DNA of 64,000 nt. Source: Hyphomicrobiales bacterium (GTDB lineage Bacteria > Pseudomonadota > Alphaproteobacteria > Rhizobiales > Rhizobiaceae). The notes beneath the pieces were generated by a model. It was not told the DNA's origin. It worked only from the letters and a program-made list of their open reading frames with translations, and ran no database searches. The translations under genes were made by a program, and so were the position numbers. This document shows positions 16,908-25,803 of the stretch, piece after piece; the first letter of the stretch is position 1; every line of letters begins with the position of its first letter. The DNA lies in NCBI GenBank assembly GCA_900469475.1, contig UBXG01000009.1:434001-498000 (forward strand). Direction: 5' to 3'.

Positions 16908-17636
16908 TCAGGCCCCTGTCGTCAGCATTTCGAAGGATACCACCTTGTAATGTTCCTCAAGGGACGCAAGCAATTGCGCACCACCGCCATCCGGTCCTGC
17001 CTCCCGCCATCGCACCTCGTAGGAAATATGCGTTGTCGCGTCGCTCGGCCCTGTCCTGCAGCCAATAAAAGAGAAAGCATATCCAAGCGGTTCCAGCGCT
17101 GCTTGCGCATCGGCGACCGCAACGCCTGCATCGCGAGGCAACTCGATCACGAGGCGCGCCTTTTGCTTGCGTGGCATCAGCCTGTCGAACTGTTTGAAAG
17201 GCGATAGCACGATGAAGGCGATAATGGCCCCGGCGGAACCCACGATCACTTGACCGCCGCCGATGCACAGGCCGACTGCCGTCATGATCCACAAGGTCGC
17301 CGCCGTCGTTACGCCGGTGATCAGGTCGCCCCGCTTGAGAATGGCGCCGCCACCGATGAAGCCGACACCCGTCAGCACGCCGAGCGGAAAGCGCAGCACA
17401 TCCATCGAAGCGAATGATTGCGACGTCTTGCCCAGAGTGGATAGAAGCAGATTGGCCTGGATCATCGACAGGCATGCGGCGAGCCCGACCAGGATCGTCG
17501 TGCGAAACCCGGCGGCATGACCACCCATTTCCCGATTGATACCGATCAGCCCTCCGGCTGCGACGACCAGCAGCAGACGGAGGGCGATATCCAGCCAGTC
17601 CGCGTCTATTGGCATAGTGTCGGTCAGGTCAGGCAC
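16908..17636 (-). CDS. MgtC/SapB-family membrane protein
   Basis: A 242-residue protein with four to five membrane segments in its first 150 residues. It has the MgtC signature region (GGLIGINREMGGHAAGFRT, then GVGFIGGGAILKRG) and a soluble C-terminal domain of about 90 residues with an ACT-like pattern. MgtC proteins modulate F-type ATP synthase and Mg2+ homeostasis in other bacteria; here the role is inferred. I chose the GTG start at 17636 because GGGAGGACATC immediately precedes it. The open frame to 17666 starts with TTG and lacks a site. Confidence 0.85.
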   Translation of the reverse strand: MPDLTDTMPIDADWLDIALRLLLVVAAGGLIGINREMGGHAAGFRTTILVGLAACLSMIQANLLLSTLGKTSQSFASMDVLRFPLGVLTGVGFIGGGAILKRGDLITGVTTAATLWIMTAVGLCIGGGQVIVGSAGAIIAFIVLSPFKQFDRLMPRKQKARLVIELPRDAGVAVADAQAALEPLGYAFSFIGCRTGPSDATTHISYEVRWREAGPDGGGAQLLASLEEHYKVVSFEMLTTGA

Positions 17637-17875
17637 GATGTCCTCCCAAGGGAGCGTCACCAGCAAATTTCAGTGGGGAACATCGCAAACGACATTTCGT
17701 TCCATCTTCGATGGAAGGTGCGCGTGAAAAACATAATAGAAGCAGCACGATGCTCTACCGCTTCATTGTCACCTCGGGAAAAGCGCTTGAGCCCGTGGGC
17801 CGCCTGCCGGATTGCGCCGCGAGGCGCCTCTCGCGCGTCAGGCCTCTGCTTTTTCCAGGCGCATCGCGAAATATA

Positions 17876-18505
17876 TCACATTGCTCTTGAGAACAGGCGA
17901 GCGGCACGCTGTCTTCGGTTGGCATCCAGCGCCCGTCGAAAATCGAGGTCGGTTCTCGCATGGTGACGGAGGTCGTCGAGAAAACGAGAGATATCTTCGA
18001 GCGTATCGACGACGACATATCGCAGACCACCGCCGGCATCGATCAGATCGTGGCCGATGCTGACGCCGAAGCCGTTGGCTACCTTGCGAAACCAGGCCGA
18101 GCGCCAGCGCTTGAAACCATCGGGGTTCGACTGAAACTCTGCGAGCAGCATCTTTTGCTGGTCAAGCCGCGCAAGGAATGTCTCAACCACATCCTGTGAG
18201 GCGGCCTTCGGCCTTTCCGCCTTCCTTGCCAGCCATTTTTCAAGAAGCTGAGAGCTGGGCTGCGGCGCTATCGCTTCATCGCGCTCCATCAGAGCCGCGG
18301 AATCAATATCCAGGCGCTCCGCGCTGCCCTGGTGCTGGGCCTCATCCACGGACGAACCTGCTTGTATCTCCTGCTGCAAAGCCAAGGTCTGCTTGAGGTC
18401 GGCGGCAAGCTCTCCCCAGATGGATCTCGATGATTCAGTCGATCTTGCTTTCATCCGGCGGGAGGTTTTGACTTCGATGATAAAGGGCTTTGTCTGTTTA
18501 ACCAT
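17876..18505 (-). CDS. Hypothetical protein, coiled-coil-like, 209 residues
   Basis: The product begins MVKQTKPFIIEVKTSRRMK, a basic motif common at the start of rhizobial proteins of unknown role, and continues with a charged helical region (residues 40-120) and a C-terminal half with VANGFGVSIGHDLIDAGGGL. No membrane segment, signal peptide or known domain is seen. It lies alone between the MgtC-type gene and the long promoter region of the signalling operon, transcribed away from the latter. Confidence 0.6.
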   Translation of the reverse strand: MVKQTKPFIIEVKTSRRMKARSTESSRSIWGELAADLKQTLALQQEIQAGSSVDEAQHQGSAERLDIDSAALMERDEAIAPQPSSQLLEKWLARKAERPKAASQDVVETFLARLDQQKMLLAEFQSNPDGFKRWRSAWFRKVANGFGVSIGHDLIDAGGGLRYVVVDTLEDISRFLDDLRHHARTDLDFRRALDANRRQRAARLFSRAM

Positions 18506-19109
18506 GATGCTTCGATATGTGCCCGATGATGGAGCGCAGTTGATGGACAATCACTATGAATAAGAGGCTGGCATTCTCTGGGAGCAACACCGCAGCAGGG
18601 CGATCGTCCGCGGATATTGAAGGTCTAGGCCCTACACCAAACCGCTTGATGAGGCAATCTCCGCCGCCGCCTCATCCCAAATGGGCATCAATGCATTGCG
18701 ACCTGATCTGCGTCACGGGCGTATGGCACAAGTCGGGACGATCATCGGGGAGGCCGCTTTGACCGCACTCATGTCTGCGAATCAACGATCTTGTAATCGG
18801 ACCATTCGATACGCACCACAACCACTGCAATGCCTCTACCGCGACAATACAATCTCAGTGCATTCAAAATGAAACAAACGAGGTCGTGGCAGTCAGTTTA
18901 AACTGCATATGTCTTAGCAATCATTGCTAAATATGAAGGTCTCGTAATATATTCGCTTAAAGCGGCTGCCGCCTTCTGGTAAGTTATCACTTGCGCGCGT
19001 ACGCTCGATGAGATTGCGATCATTGATAGGCGTGCTCCGATGCGAACGGACCAGTTCAAACTGCACAATGCCCGGATTTTGCGCGGCCGGCTTGGGAGGA
19101 CGAGGCCAT
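18506..19109. promoter_or_regulatory. 600-base regulatory region of the signalling operon
   Basis: This divergent gap has no convincing gene. Its right half is AT-richer than the surroundings. Two perfect palindromes lie close together: CAGTTTAAACTG at 18894-18905 and TTAGCAATCATTGCTAA at 18914-18930, about 180-215 bases upstream of the chosen start of the GGDEF-EAL gene. They are candidate operators for the operon. I could not assign a promoter confidently. Confidence 0.45.
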
Positions 19110-20807
19110 ATGCCCGAGAACCGAGTGGATCGGTCGCAGCAAACTCTCTACGGGTCCGAATCCGACAACGGTTTAGAGGCGACGGTCTCGCTTTGGGATC
19201 TGGATTTCAAACTGCTCGATTGCTCGAAGCGATTCAAAGAGCATATCGGTCTTGCGCCCCGGAGCGATGTATCCTTGTGGGAAGCCTATCCCGCGCTTGC
19301 GAATCCGACGCTTGCCGAGCTTATTCATAAGGTCATAGACACAGGCGAACCTTGCACGATCCAGTTCGACGATCCGACGCTGGGAAAGCGCCGCTTGCTC
19401 GCCTCCCGTATTCGAGTGGGGCTTCTGATCGTTGAAACCAATAGAGCACATGAAAGCCCATCGTCCGAAGACAATGAAAAAGCACAGCTCATCCATCAGG
19501 CAACGCACGATGTCCTGACCGGATTGCCCAATCGCCGCCAATTCAGCGCGGCTCTGACGCAACTGCTTCCGGTTACCGGCAAGGTCGGGCCGGCGCTGAT
19601 GCAGCTCGACCTCGATGATTTCAAGCCCGTCAACGACACACTTGGCCACGGAGCCGGCGATATCGTACTGAAACTCGCCGCCGAGAGGATTACGAAAGCA
19701 CTCGGCCGCGGCGGAACGGCCTACCGTCTCGCTGGCGATGAATTCGCCATCATCCAGATCGGTCCGCAGCGGGCCCTGGAGGCGGAACGGTTGGCAGACG
19801 CGCTGGTGGCCGAATTCAAAAAGCCGTTCACGGTCAACGGCATCTCACTTTTCGTCGGCGTCAGCGTGGGGATCGCAATCGCGCCGCGCGACGGCAACGA
19901 GGGAGAACAACTGATGAAGGCTGCCGATGTCGCCCTTTATGCCGCTAAGAAGGAAGGGCGGCGGCGGGCGCGGACGTTCGATCCGGCCATGCTGATCGTG
20001 GTCGAACAAAGGGAGCTGCTGCGGCGCAGCCTGCGCGTGGCACTACAGCGCGATGAGTTCTTCATCGAATATCAGCCGCTGGTGGAGCCTCCGTCCAATG
20101 TGGTCGGATTCGAGGCGCTCCTACGCTGGCGGCACCCGACCCTCGGGGTCATTCCGCCGGCAGCTTTCATTCCAATGGCCGAAGCCGATGGTCTCATGCG
20201 TGAAATCGGCCAGTGGATGCTGGAGGAAGCCTGCCGCGAGGCCTTGGCATGGCCGGATCACTATACGCTTGCCGTCAATCTTTCTCCCGCGGAGTTCCTG
20301 ACGCCGGGCCTCACCGATCGCGTTTCTCAAACGCTGGATATCGTCGGATTTCCAGCCGAACGCCTGGAACTGGAAATCACCGAAGGTGTGCTTCTGGAGC
20401 GGACCATCAACAATCTCGACACGCTGAACACGCTTAACGTGCTCGGCATTCAGATTTCCCTCGATGATTTCGGCACCGAATATTCCTCGCTCAGCTACCT
20501 CAAGAATTTCCCCTTCGATACGATCAAGATCGATCGCTATTTCATCAGGGATCTTTTGCAGGACGGCAAAAGCCAGGCCATTGTGCGCTCCGTCATCGGC
20601 CTTGCACATGGCCTGGGCATGCGGGTGACGGCGGAGGGTGTCGAGACGCGGCAACAGGCGGCCTGGCTCCAGCAGGAGGGCTGCGACCGCCTGCAAGGCT
20701 ATAGCATCAGCCCTCCGCTGAGCGCCGACAAGCTTGATGATTTCATAAGGCAGGGTGCACGCGATCAGTCGGCCGCGACATTCGACGAATTTCACGCAAG
20801 TCCGTGA
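19110..20807 (+). CDS. PAS-GGDEF-EAL cyclic-di-GMP signalling protein
   Basis: A 565-residue soluble protein. Residues 12-110 form a PAS-type sensor (VSLWDLDFKLLDCSKRF). The diguanylate cyclase domain follows, with AGDEF at 208-212 in place of GGDEF, a substitution compatible with activity. The inhibitory site upstream is RGGT rather than RxxD, so product inhibition is probably lost. The EAL phosphodiesterase domain has EALLRW at 335-340, NLSPAEF, ELEITEG, DDFGTEYSSL, KIDRYF and TAEGVET, so its metal and catalytic residues look complete. The protein could therefore make and degrade c-di-GMP. I chose ATG at 19110 (MPENR) because of the GGGAGGACGAGG site; the frame is open to 19008. It is the first gene of a six-gene operon. 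Confidence 0.9.
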   Translation: MPENRVDRSQQTLYGSESDNGLEATVSLWDLDFKLLDCSKRFKEHIGLAPRSDVSLWEAYPALANPTLAELIHKVIDTGEPCTIQFDDPTLGKRRLLASRIRVGLLIVETNRAHESPSSEDNEKAQLIHQATHDVLTGLPNRRQFSAALTQLLPVTGKVGPALMQLDLDDFKPVNDTLGHGAGDIVLKLAAERITKALGRGGTAYRLAGDEFAIIQIGPQRALEAERLADALVAEFKKPFTVNGISLFVGVSVGIAIAPRDGNEGEQLMKAADVALYAAKKEGRRRARTFDPAMLIVVEQRELLRRSLRVALQRDEFFIEYQPLVEPPSNVVGFEALLRWRHPTLGVIPPAAFIPMAEADGLMREIGQWMLEEACREALAWPDHYTLAVNLSPAEFLTPGLTDRVSQTLDIVGFPAERLELEITEGVLLERTINNLDTLNTLNVLGIQISLDDFGTEYSSLSYLKNFPFDTIKIDRYFIRDLLQDGKSQAIVRSVIGLAHGLGMRVTAEGVETRQQAAWLQQEGCDRLQGYSISPPLSADKLDDFIRQGARDQSAATFDEFHASP

Positions 20808-20851
20808 GTTTTTGAAGCGCATTTCATTCGGGAATTTTTCGAGAGGATACC

Positions 20852-21358
20852 ATGCGGGTGCAAGTGGACGCGGCTTTCGAGCCATTGCTTGAACTGGAAA
20901 TGGAGATGGCGACCCTTGTGGCAGACTGGTCGAATTGCGATCAATGTGCCGCTTACGTGGCTCGCATGGTCAGCCACGATCGGCACGATCCCATCCGTCA
21001 TGCGAACCTGCTTTCGGCAGCCCTGAACGAGCTTTTCGAAATGTCGTTCCACACCAGAGAAAGCACCGGTACCCTTACCTTTCGCGTCTACCGGAATGGC
21101 TCGATCGAGCGGATCGAACTGGCCTTTCCCTGCTCGGCCGAGCAGCGCAATTTGTATGAAACCATCGTCCAGCGCATTAGAAGCGGCCAGGCGCTCGCAA
21201 ACTATCTCGATGTCATCACCGACGACACCGCGCGTGCCGAGCAGGCGATCCTCCTCGGCCTTGCCGTCAATTACGATGCCGACATCGAGCTGTCCATTCG
21301 GGATAAGGGAGCAACGACTTTCGTGGTAGACCTCGCGCTCGAAAGGCTACTCAATTGA
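20852..21358 (+). CDS. Degenerate GHKL/SiaB-like regulator
   Basis: A 168-residue soluble protein. The central helix LLSAALNELFEMSFH (about residues 52-66) matches the N-box of GHKL ATPases of the slr1658/SiaB kind, but the metal-coordinating Asn is Met64. Compare the later operon member, which has NELIENS. A possible glycine-rich ATP-lid is also not obvious. The protein may be a pseudokinase that still binds a STAS partner. GAGAGGATACC precedes the ATG. Its stop overlaps the TTG start of the STAS-methyltransferase gene by four bases, suggesting a matched partner pair. Family assignment is by motif and context only. Confidence 0.55.
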   Translation: MRVQVDAAFEPLLELEMEMATLVADWSNCDQCAAYVARMVSHDRHDPIRHANLLSAALNELFEMSFHTRESTGTLTFRVYRNGSIERIELAFPCSAEQRNLYETIVQRIRSGQALANYLDVITDDTARAEQAILLGLAVNYDADIELSIRDKGATTFVVDLALERLLN

Positions 21359-22530
21359 ACAACCGCTCCTCTGGCCGTTTCACAGCGCAATTCGATGCCA
21401 ACAATCAAGAATTCTCTCTATCCGGAGTTCTGAGACCACATTCAGTTGCCGAGCTTGCCGATGATCTCGCCCTGCTGCGCAACGGCATCGAAACGGTGAA
21501 CGGCGTCTGCTACGTCAATCTGAAACGCGTCATCCACATGAACAATACGGCGTTCCGTGCCCTGACGCGTGTCCTGCTCGATGCCACGCGATCGAGGCCG
21601 GATCTCAAACTGACGGTCGTAGCTTCCAGTGTCGTTGCATGGGCATCGCGACTGTTTCGCCATTTGAGCGATCTGTCACCCAACATTATCGTCGAGATCT
21701 ATGATTCCGCCTTCTATCCCGGGCAGACATTCGTGGAGAATCAGAGCTTCATCCCGATCCTGCGAACCCAGACGAAGATGACCTGGCGACACGAGCGCGA
21801 GATATTGCCGCGGCACGGCCTTCGCGAGGGTTTGCATATCGCCGACATCTGCTGCGGCATCGGCGATTTCGCCATGCTGCTGCGGAAGGATTTCAAACCC
21901 GCGCGGATCGTTGCCCTCGACCATTCGATCCCCAGCCTGGAGTATGCCCGCAAGGTGGCGGAGGACTTCAATGTCCACGACATCGAATATACCTATGGCG
22001 ATGCATCCCAGATGCTGTTCGAGAGCGACCAGTTCGATTTCGTGACCTGCAGGCACTCGTTGCAGATCTTCGACCGCCCGGATGTTCTGCTTCGCGAACT
22101 CTATCGCATATGCAAGCCAGGCGGCAGGGTCTACATCACCAACGAGAAGAACTCCCATTGTCTTGGTGAGCCCAGAGCCGAAAGCATTCAATGGACCTAT
22201 AATGAGGTCGCAAAACTGTTCGCGCATTTCGATATGGATGTCGAGATGGGTCCCAAGGGGCGCCGCATGCTACTGGATGCCGGCTTCAAGGATGTGCGCA
22301 TGGAAAGCTTCATGGTCACGAATCTCGATGGCGATCCCCAGGATTTCGCAGACATCATCACGGCATGGCAGAATGTCTATGCCGATGAAATGGCGGTAAG
22401 AAGAGGGGATTCGGCCGCATTTATCGAGCGATTCAAGCAAGGTTTCGCCGATCATATTTTTGCCGCGCTCCACCCAAGAGGCTATGCGGGCTGGCCGATC
22501 TGGGCTTCTTCGGGACAGAAACCGCTATGA
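21355..22530 (+). CDS. STAS-like domain fused to SAM-dependent methyltransferase
   Basis: A 391-residue fusion. Residues 1-125 have a STAS/slr1659-like pattern (VCYVNLKRVIHMNNTAFRAL, then a beta-strand LTVVASS), in which a serine usually phosphorylated in such proteins is here within an MNNTAF segment. Residues 150-390 form a class I methyltransferase with motif I IADICCGIGDFAM (about 162), an acidic LDHSIPS after beta-2, GDASQM and FDFVTCRHSL, like UbiE/methyltransferase-11 proteins. The substrate is unknown. It uses a TTG start inside the previous stop (TTGA) and its own stop overlaps the phosphatase start (ATGA), so the three genes appear translationally coupled. The fusion suggests methyl transfer gated by partner switching. 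Confidence 0.75.
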   Translation: MNNRSSGRFTAQFDANNQEFSLSGVLRPHSVAELADDLALLRNGIETVNGVCYVNLKRVIHMNNTAFRALTRVLLDATRSRPDLKLTVVASSVVAWASRLFRHLSDLSPNIIVEIYDSAFYPGQTFVENQSFIPILRTQTKMTWRHEREILPRHGLREGLHIADICCGIGDFAMLLRKDFKPARIVALDHSIPSLEYARKVAEDFNVHDIEYTYGDASQMLFESDQFDFVTCRHSLQIFDRPDVLLRELYRICKPGGRVYITNEKNSHCLGEPRAESIQWTYNEVAKLFAHFDMDVEMGPKGRRMLLDAGFKDVRMESFMVTNLDGDPQDFADIITAWQNVYADEMAVRRGDSAAFIERFKQGFADHIFAALHPRGYAGWPIWASSGQKPL

Positions 22531-24887
22531 CGGACGCGCCAATCGCCAAGCAACGGCTCGGATTGCGCTCATTTCGCGCCAAGTTTCTCCTCGTCGTCGG
22601 GGGAGCCGTTCTCTTCGACCTGCTCGTCAGCGGCGGCCTTGCTTTATGGAACGTCCAGCGCCTATCGCGCAACGCCACGATGGAAGTGGGACAAGGCCTC
22701 GAGAAAGCGAGCCAGGATTATATCGGCTCCTATGCGGATTCGACTGCTGCAGAGGTCGGTTTGCTGATCGACCAGGTCCATTCCGATGTGAAGGCGCTGG
22801 CGGGCGTGCTGCAGGGACAGATCGACAATCCGGCGCGGAGTCTCGATGTCGGTGCCGCCATGAGCAGAGCGTCTCCAGGCGCGGTAACAGTGACCTACGA
22901 CCAAGCTGGCCAGTGGTCACAAAACCTGCCCGGCACACCCTCGGTCGTCAGCGTCTGGGGTTACCTGCTTGATAAGGATCACCATCCCCTGCCTCAGGTG
23001 CAGGCAGACATAGAATGGAGCGCGGTGCTCGATCTGGTTGCTCCTTCCTTGCTGCACAACGGCGCGTCGAAGCTGCAGATGTATTATATCGGCCCGAGGG
23101 AGCGTCCGATTTTCCGGACTGCTCCCTATACGACGCAAGCGCAGACCTTTGACCGGCTCTATCCCGGCCACAACAGCTCCGATTTTTGGACATTCTTCTT
23201 TCCAGGCCTATACGAATCCTGGCAGCAATGGGCCTCCAGCCCCTCATCCCGCCCCGTTGCCGACTACATCACCCAGACGGCTCCCTATACCGACGCTATC
23301 ACCGGCAAGCTGATCGTCAGCTTTTTCCATCCGCTCTGGACGCCCGATAGGCATCAGGTGGCCGGTGCGGCCGGCGCAGATATTACACTCACACAGCTTG
23401 CCGAGATCGTCGAACATGTGAAAGTCGCTCAAACCGGCTTCGGCTTTCTCGCCATGTCGAATGGGAATGTGGTCGCAATCAATCCTGTAGGCGAAAAGGT
23501 CATCGGCTTGCGCGCCGCCAACGATGCCGCCGCCAAGGGGGTTACCGGCCTCGACCGATCCTTGCGCAACAGCACGCAAACGGCCATTACCAAGCTTCCG
23601 CTCGACGCCGACGGCGTGATCCAGCACATCAGCCTCCGCGAACAGGGAGAGGACGTTCCCTATCTCGCGGTCGTCAAGCAATTGCGCCCGACCAATCTCT
23701 GGGTGGACGGACCGGTCAAGAGCGAGGTCATGTCGCTCGGAATTGTGGTGCCCGAGCGCGAGATCTACGCCTCGCTCATCGCCGCCAAGGATGAAATCTC
23801 GCGGGCGACCAACCGCATTCTGCTCTATCAGATCATGGCCGTTCTCGTGTCTCTGATGATCGTCACGGCGGCGGTCTTTGCGGCCTCGAAACGCGTCACC
23901 AGCGGCATCAGCGCGCTGGCGAGCGCCGCAAAGCGCATACAGGCGAAGGATTATTCGGTTAGGGTCGACATTTCGACCAGGGATGAAGTTGGGGATGCCG
24001 GTATCGCTTTCAATAGGATGGCGGAGGATATCAGCTTCCACACCGAAAACCTCGAAAAGCTCGTTTCGGATCGGACTAGCGAGATCGAGGCGGCCAAGGA
24101 AGAGATCTCAACCCTCAATAGCCAATTGAAGAACGAAAACCTTCGGCTGGGTGCGGAACTCAACGTCGCCAGGCAGATCCAGCTCATGGTCTTGCCGCGG
24201 GCCAAGGAACTGACGGCAATCAACAATCTGGAGATCGCCGCCTACATGCGCCCGGCAGATGAAGTCGGCGGCGACTACTATGATGTTCTGCAGAACGGAA
24301 AGAACCTGAAAATTGGCATCGGTGACGTGACCGGCCATGGGCTGGAAAGCGGTGTGCTGATGCTGATGGTCCAGTCGATTGCCCGCGCCCTGCAGGAGGC
24401 GGGTGAGATGGACCCGGCAAAATTCCTGACCGATCTCAATCGGACGATCTTCAAGAACATCGAACGGACCCGGACCGACAAGCATATTACCTTGTCGTTC
24501 CTCGACTACGACGGCGAGAGATTGACGATATCCGGTCAGCACGAAGACATGATCATCATTCGCCAGGATGGCAAGGTGGAGCGGATAGATACGGGCGATC
24601 TCGGCCTTCCGGTCGGTCTTGAGCCTGATATCGCTCCCTTTATCGATACGCGGCAAGTGCCCTTCGAGAAGGGCGACATGGTTGTGCTGCATACCGATGG
24701 CGTCACGGAAGCGGAGAATTCGAAAGGAGAGCTGTTTGGCTTCGACAGGCTTTTGGAGGACGCCCGCCGCCTGCATGGCGGGACTGCGCAGGAAGTCGTC
24801 GCAGGCATACTCGACGACTTGATGGCTTATATCGGGACCCACAAGATCCATGACGATATTACCCTTGTGGTGATGCGGCACAGGTGA
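22527..24887 (+). CDS. Membrane-bound SpoIIE-type PP2C phosphatase with Cache-like sensor and HAMP
   Basis: A 786-residue receptor phosphatase. One membrane segment near residues 22-44, a large periplasmic sensor region (about 45-430, Cache-like), a second membrane segment near 432-454, a HAMP linker (RVTSGISALASAAKRIQAKD), a coiled coil to about 550, then a SpoIIE/PP2C domain. The metal-binding acids are present: D578 in DEVGGDYYD, D600 in GDVTGHG, D724 in HTDGVTE and D776/D777 in HDDITLVV. It should dephosphorylate a STAS protein in response to an external signal. Architecture matches SiaA of Pseudomonas and similar partner-switch phosphatases. The neighbouring STAS and kinase-like genes are its expected partners. 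Confidence 0.9.
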   Translation: MTDAPIAKQRLGLRSFRAKFLLVVGGAVLFDLLVSGGLALWNVQRLSRNATMEVGQGLEKASQDYIGSYADSTAAEVGLLIDQVHSDVKALAGVLQGQIDNPARSLDVGAAMSRASPGAVTVTYDQAGQWSQNLPGTPSVVSVWGYLLDKDHHPLPQVQADIEWSAVLDLVAPSLLHNGASKLQMYYIGPRERPIFRTAPYTTQAQTFDRLYPGHNSSDFWTFFFPGLYESWQQWASSPSSRPVADYITQTAPYTDAITGKLIVSFFHPLWTPDRHQVAGAAGADITLTQLAEIVEHVKVAQTGFGFLAMSNGNVVAINPVGEKVIGLRAANDAAAKGVTGLDRSLRNSTQTAITKLPLDADGVIQHISLREQGEDVPYLAVVKQLRPTNLWVDGPVKSEVMSLGIVVPEREIYASLIAAKDEISRATNRILLYQIMAVLVSLMIVTAAVFAASKRVTSGISALASAAKRIQAKDYSVRVDISTRDEVGDAGIAFNRMAEDISFHTENLEKLVSDRTSEIEAAKEEISTLNSQLKNENLRLGAELNVARQIQLMVLPRAKELTAINNLEIAAYMRPADEVGGDYYDVLQNGKNLKIGIGDVTGHGLESGVLMLMVQSIARALQEAGEMDPAKFLTDLNRTIFKNIERTRTDKHITLSFLDYDGERLTISGQHEDMIIIRQDGKVERIDTGDLGLPVGLEPDIAPFIDTRQVPFEKGDMVVLHTDGVTEAENSKGELFGFDRLLEDARRLHGGTAQEVVAGILDDLMAYIGTHKIHDDITLVVMRHR

Positions 24888-24891
24888 GGAA

Positions 24892-25446
24892 ATGACGACA
24901 GCAATTTTCGGCGAGGAACGCCTGGCTTCGTTCGATGCCACCAACGCTCTTCGCATACGACTATTCGACGGGCCGCTGCATCTGGCATGGCGCCATTCGG
25001 CCATGACATCCGACTTTATCGCGGAGACGATAGCGCTCGGCTTCCGCTCTTCCGAGCGACAATATAAGTCGGTGCGGCACGACATTGGTTATGTGACCAA
25101 CGAACTCATCGAAAATTCGATCAAATTCCGCGCCTCGGGCGAGATCCTTATCGAGGCATTGAGGGATGGCCATTGTTTCCGGATGCGGATTATGAACTTG
25201 ATCGACCGCGAAGCGATGGCGCGCTTCCAACAATTATTATTGAGGGTTACCACTGGCGATCCCGGCGATCTCCTCATAGAACAGATTGAAACAAGTGTTC
25301 TTGCCGGCGGCAACGCGTCGGGGCTAGGACTTTTGACATTGATGAGCGACTACCAGGTTCAGTTGGCCTGGCATTTCGACGAGGATGGTCCGCACAAGCG
25401 GGTCAAACTCCAAACCTATGCCGCCATGGCGATATCATCGGCGTGA
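24892..25446 (+). CDS. SiaB/slr1658-like GHKL kinase or anti-sigma-type regulator
   Basis: A 184-residue soluble protein. The N-box is intact, YVTNELIENSIKF with N70, E71 and N75, and a glycine-containing segment GNASGLGLLTLMSDY near residue 145 fits the lid/G-box region of slr1658-superfamily regulators. In SiaABCD the homologous SiaB phosphorylates the STAS-like protein SiaC, opposing the phosphatase SiaA. This gene starts four bases after the phosphatase stop (TGAGGAAATG) and is followed 18 bases later by the STAS gene, the same module order. Kinase activity is inferred. Confidence 0.75.
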   Translation: MTTAIFGEERLASFDATNALRIRLFDGPLHLAWRHSAMTSDFIAETIALGFRSSERQYKSVRHDIGYVTNELIENSIKFRASGEILIEALRDGHCFRMRIMNLIDREAMARFQQLLLRVTTGDPGDLLIEQIETSVLAGGNASGLGLLTLMSDYQVQLAWHFDEDGPHKRVKLQTYAAMAISSA

Positions 25447-25464
25447 ACCCGTGAGAGGCCCTTT

Positions 25465-25803
25465 ATGGAAATCAAAGAAGAAGCATTTCGCATCTGGTCC
25501 GAAGGCAGTACCCTATATTTTGACGGCACCATGCGCCTGGCCGGTCCCGATGCCTATGCACCCGTCTATGAGCTGGCCAGGTCAGTCCTTCATGGAAGTG
25601 GAGGCAAAGCGACTTTCGATCTGACAGGTCTGCAATTCTTGAATTCTTCGGGCATCAACCTGCTTGCCAAACTGACGATAGAGGCACGCAAGCATCCGGA
25701 TATTCACCTCACAGTATGTGGCTCCTCGCAAATTCCCTGGCAGATGAAATCATTACCAAACCTGAAGAAGCTGCATCCGCGCCTGGATCTGCGGCTGACC
25801 TGA
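25465..25803 (+). CDS. STAS-domain protein, slr1659/SiaC-like
   Basis: A 112-residue single-domain protein. A first strand set ([11 protein letters not shown]) leads to the STAS core [20 protein letters not shown], where the Ser-Ser of LNSSGIN is the expected phosphorylation position, and then [18 protein letters not shown], typical of slr1659-type regulators. It is the predicted target of the GHKL kinase-like protein and of the SpoIIE-type phosphatase. Its unphosphorylated or phosphorylated form would bind an output protein, possibly the GGDEF-EAL protein that heads the operon. GAGAGG precedes ATG. Confidence 0.8.
   Translation: MEIKEEAFRIWSEGSTLYFDGTMRLAGPDAYAPVYELARSVLHGSGGKATFDLTGLQFLNSSGINLLAKLTIEARKHPDIHLTVCGSSQIPWQMKSLPNLKKLHPRLDLRLT

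Noticed and set aside
24892..25446. Two-component histidine kinase
   Set aside because: There is no His phosphoacceptor domain; the N-box protein beside STAS and SpoIIE genes fits a partner-switch regulator.
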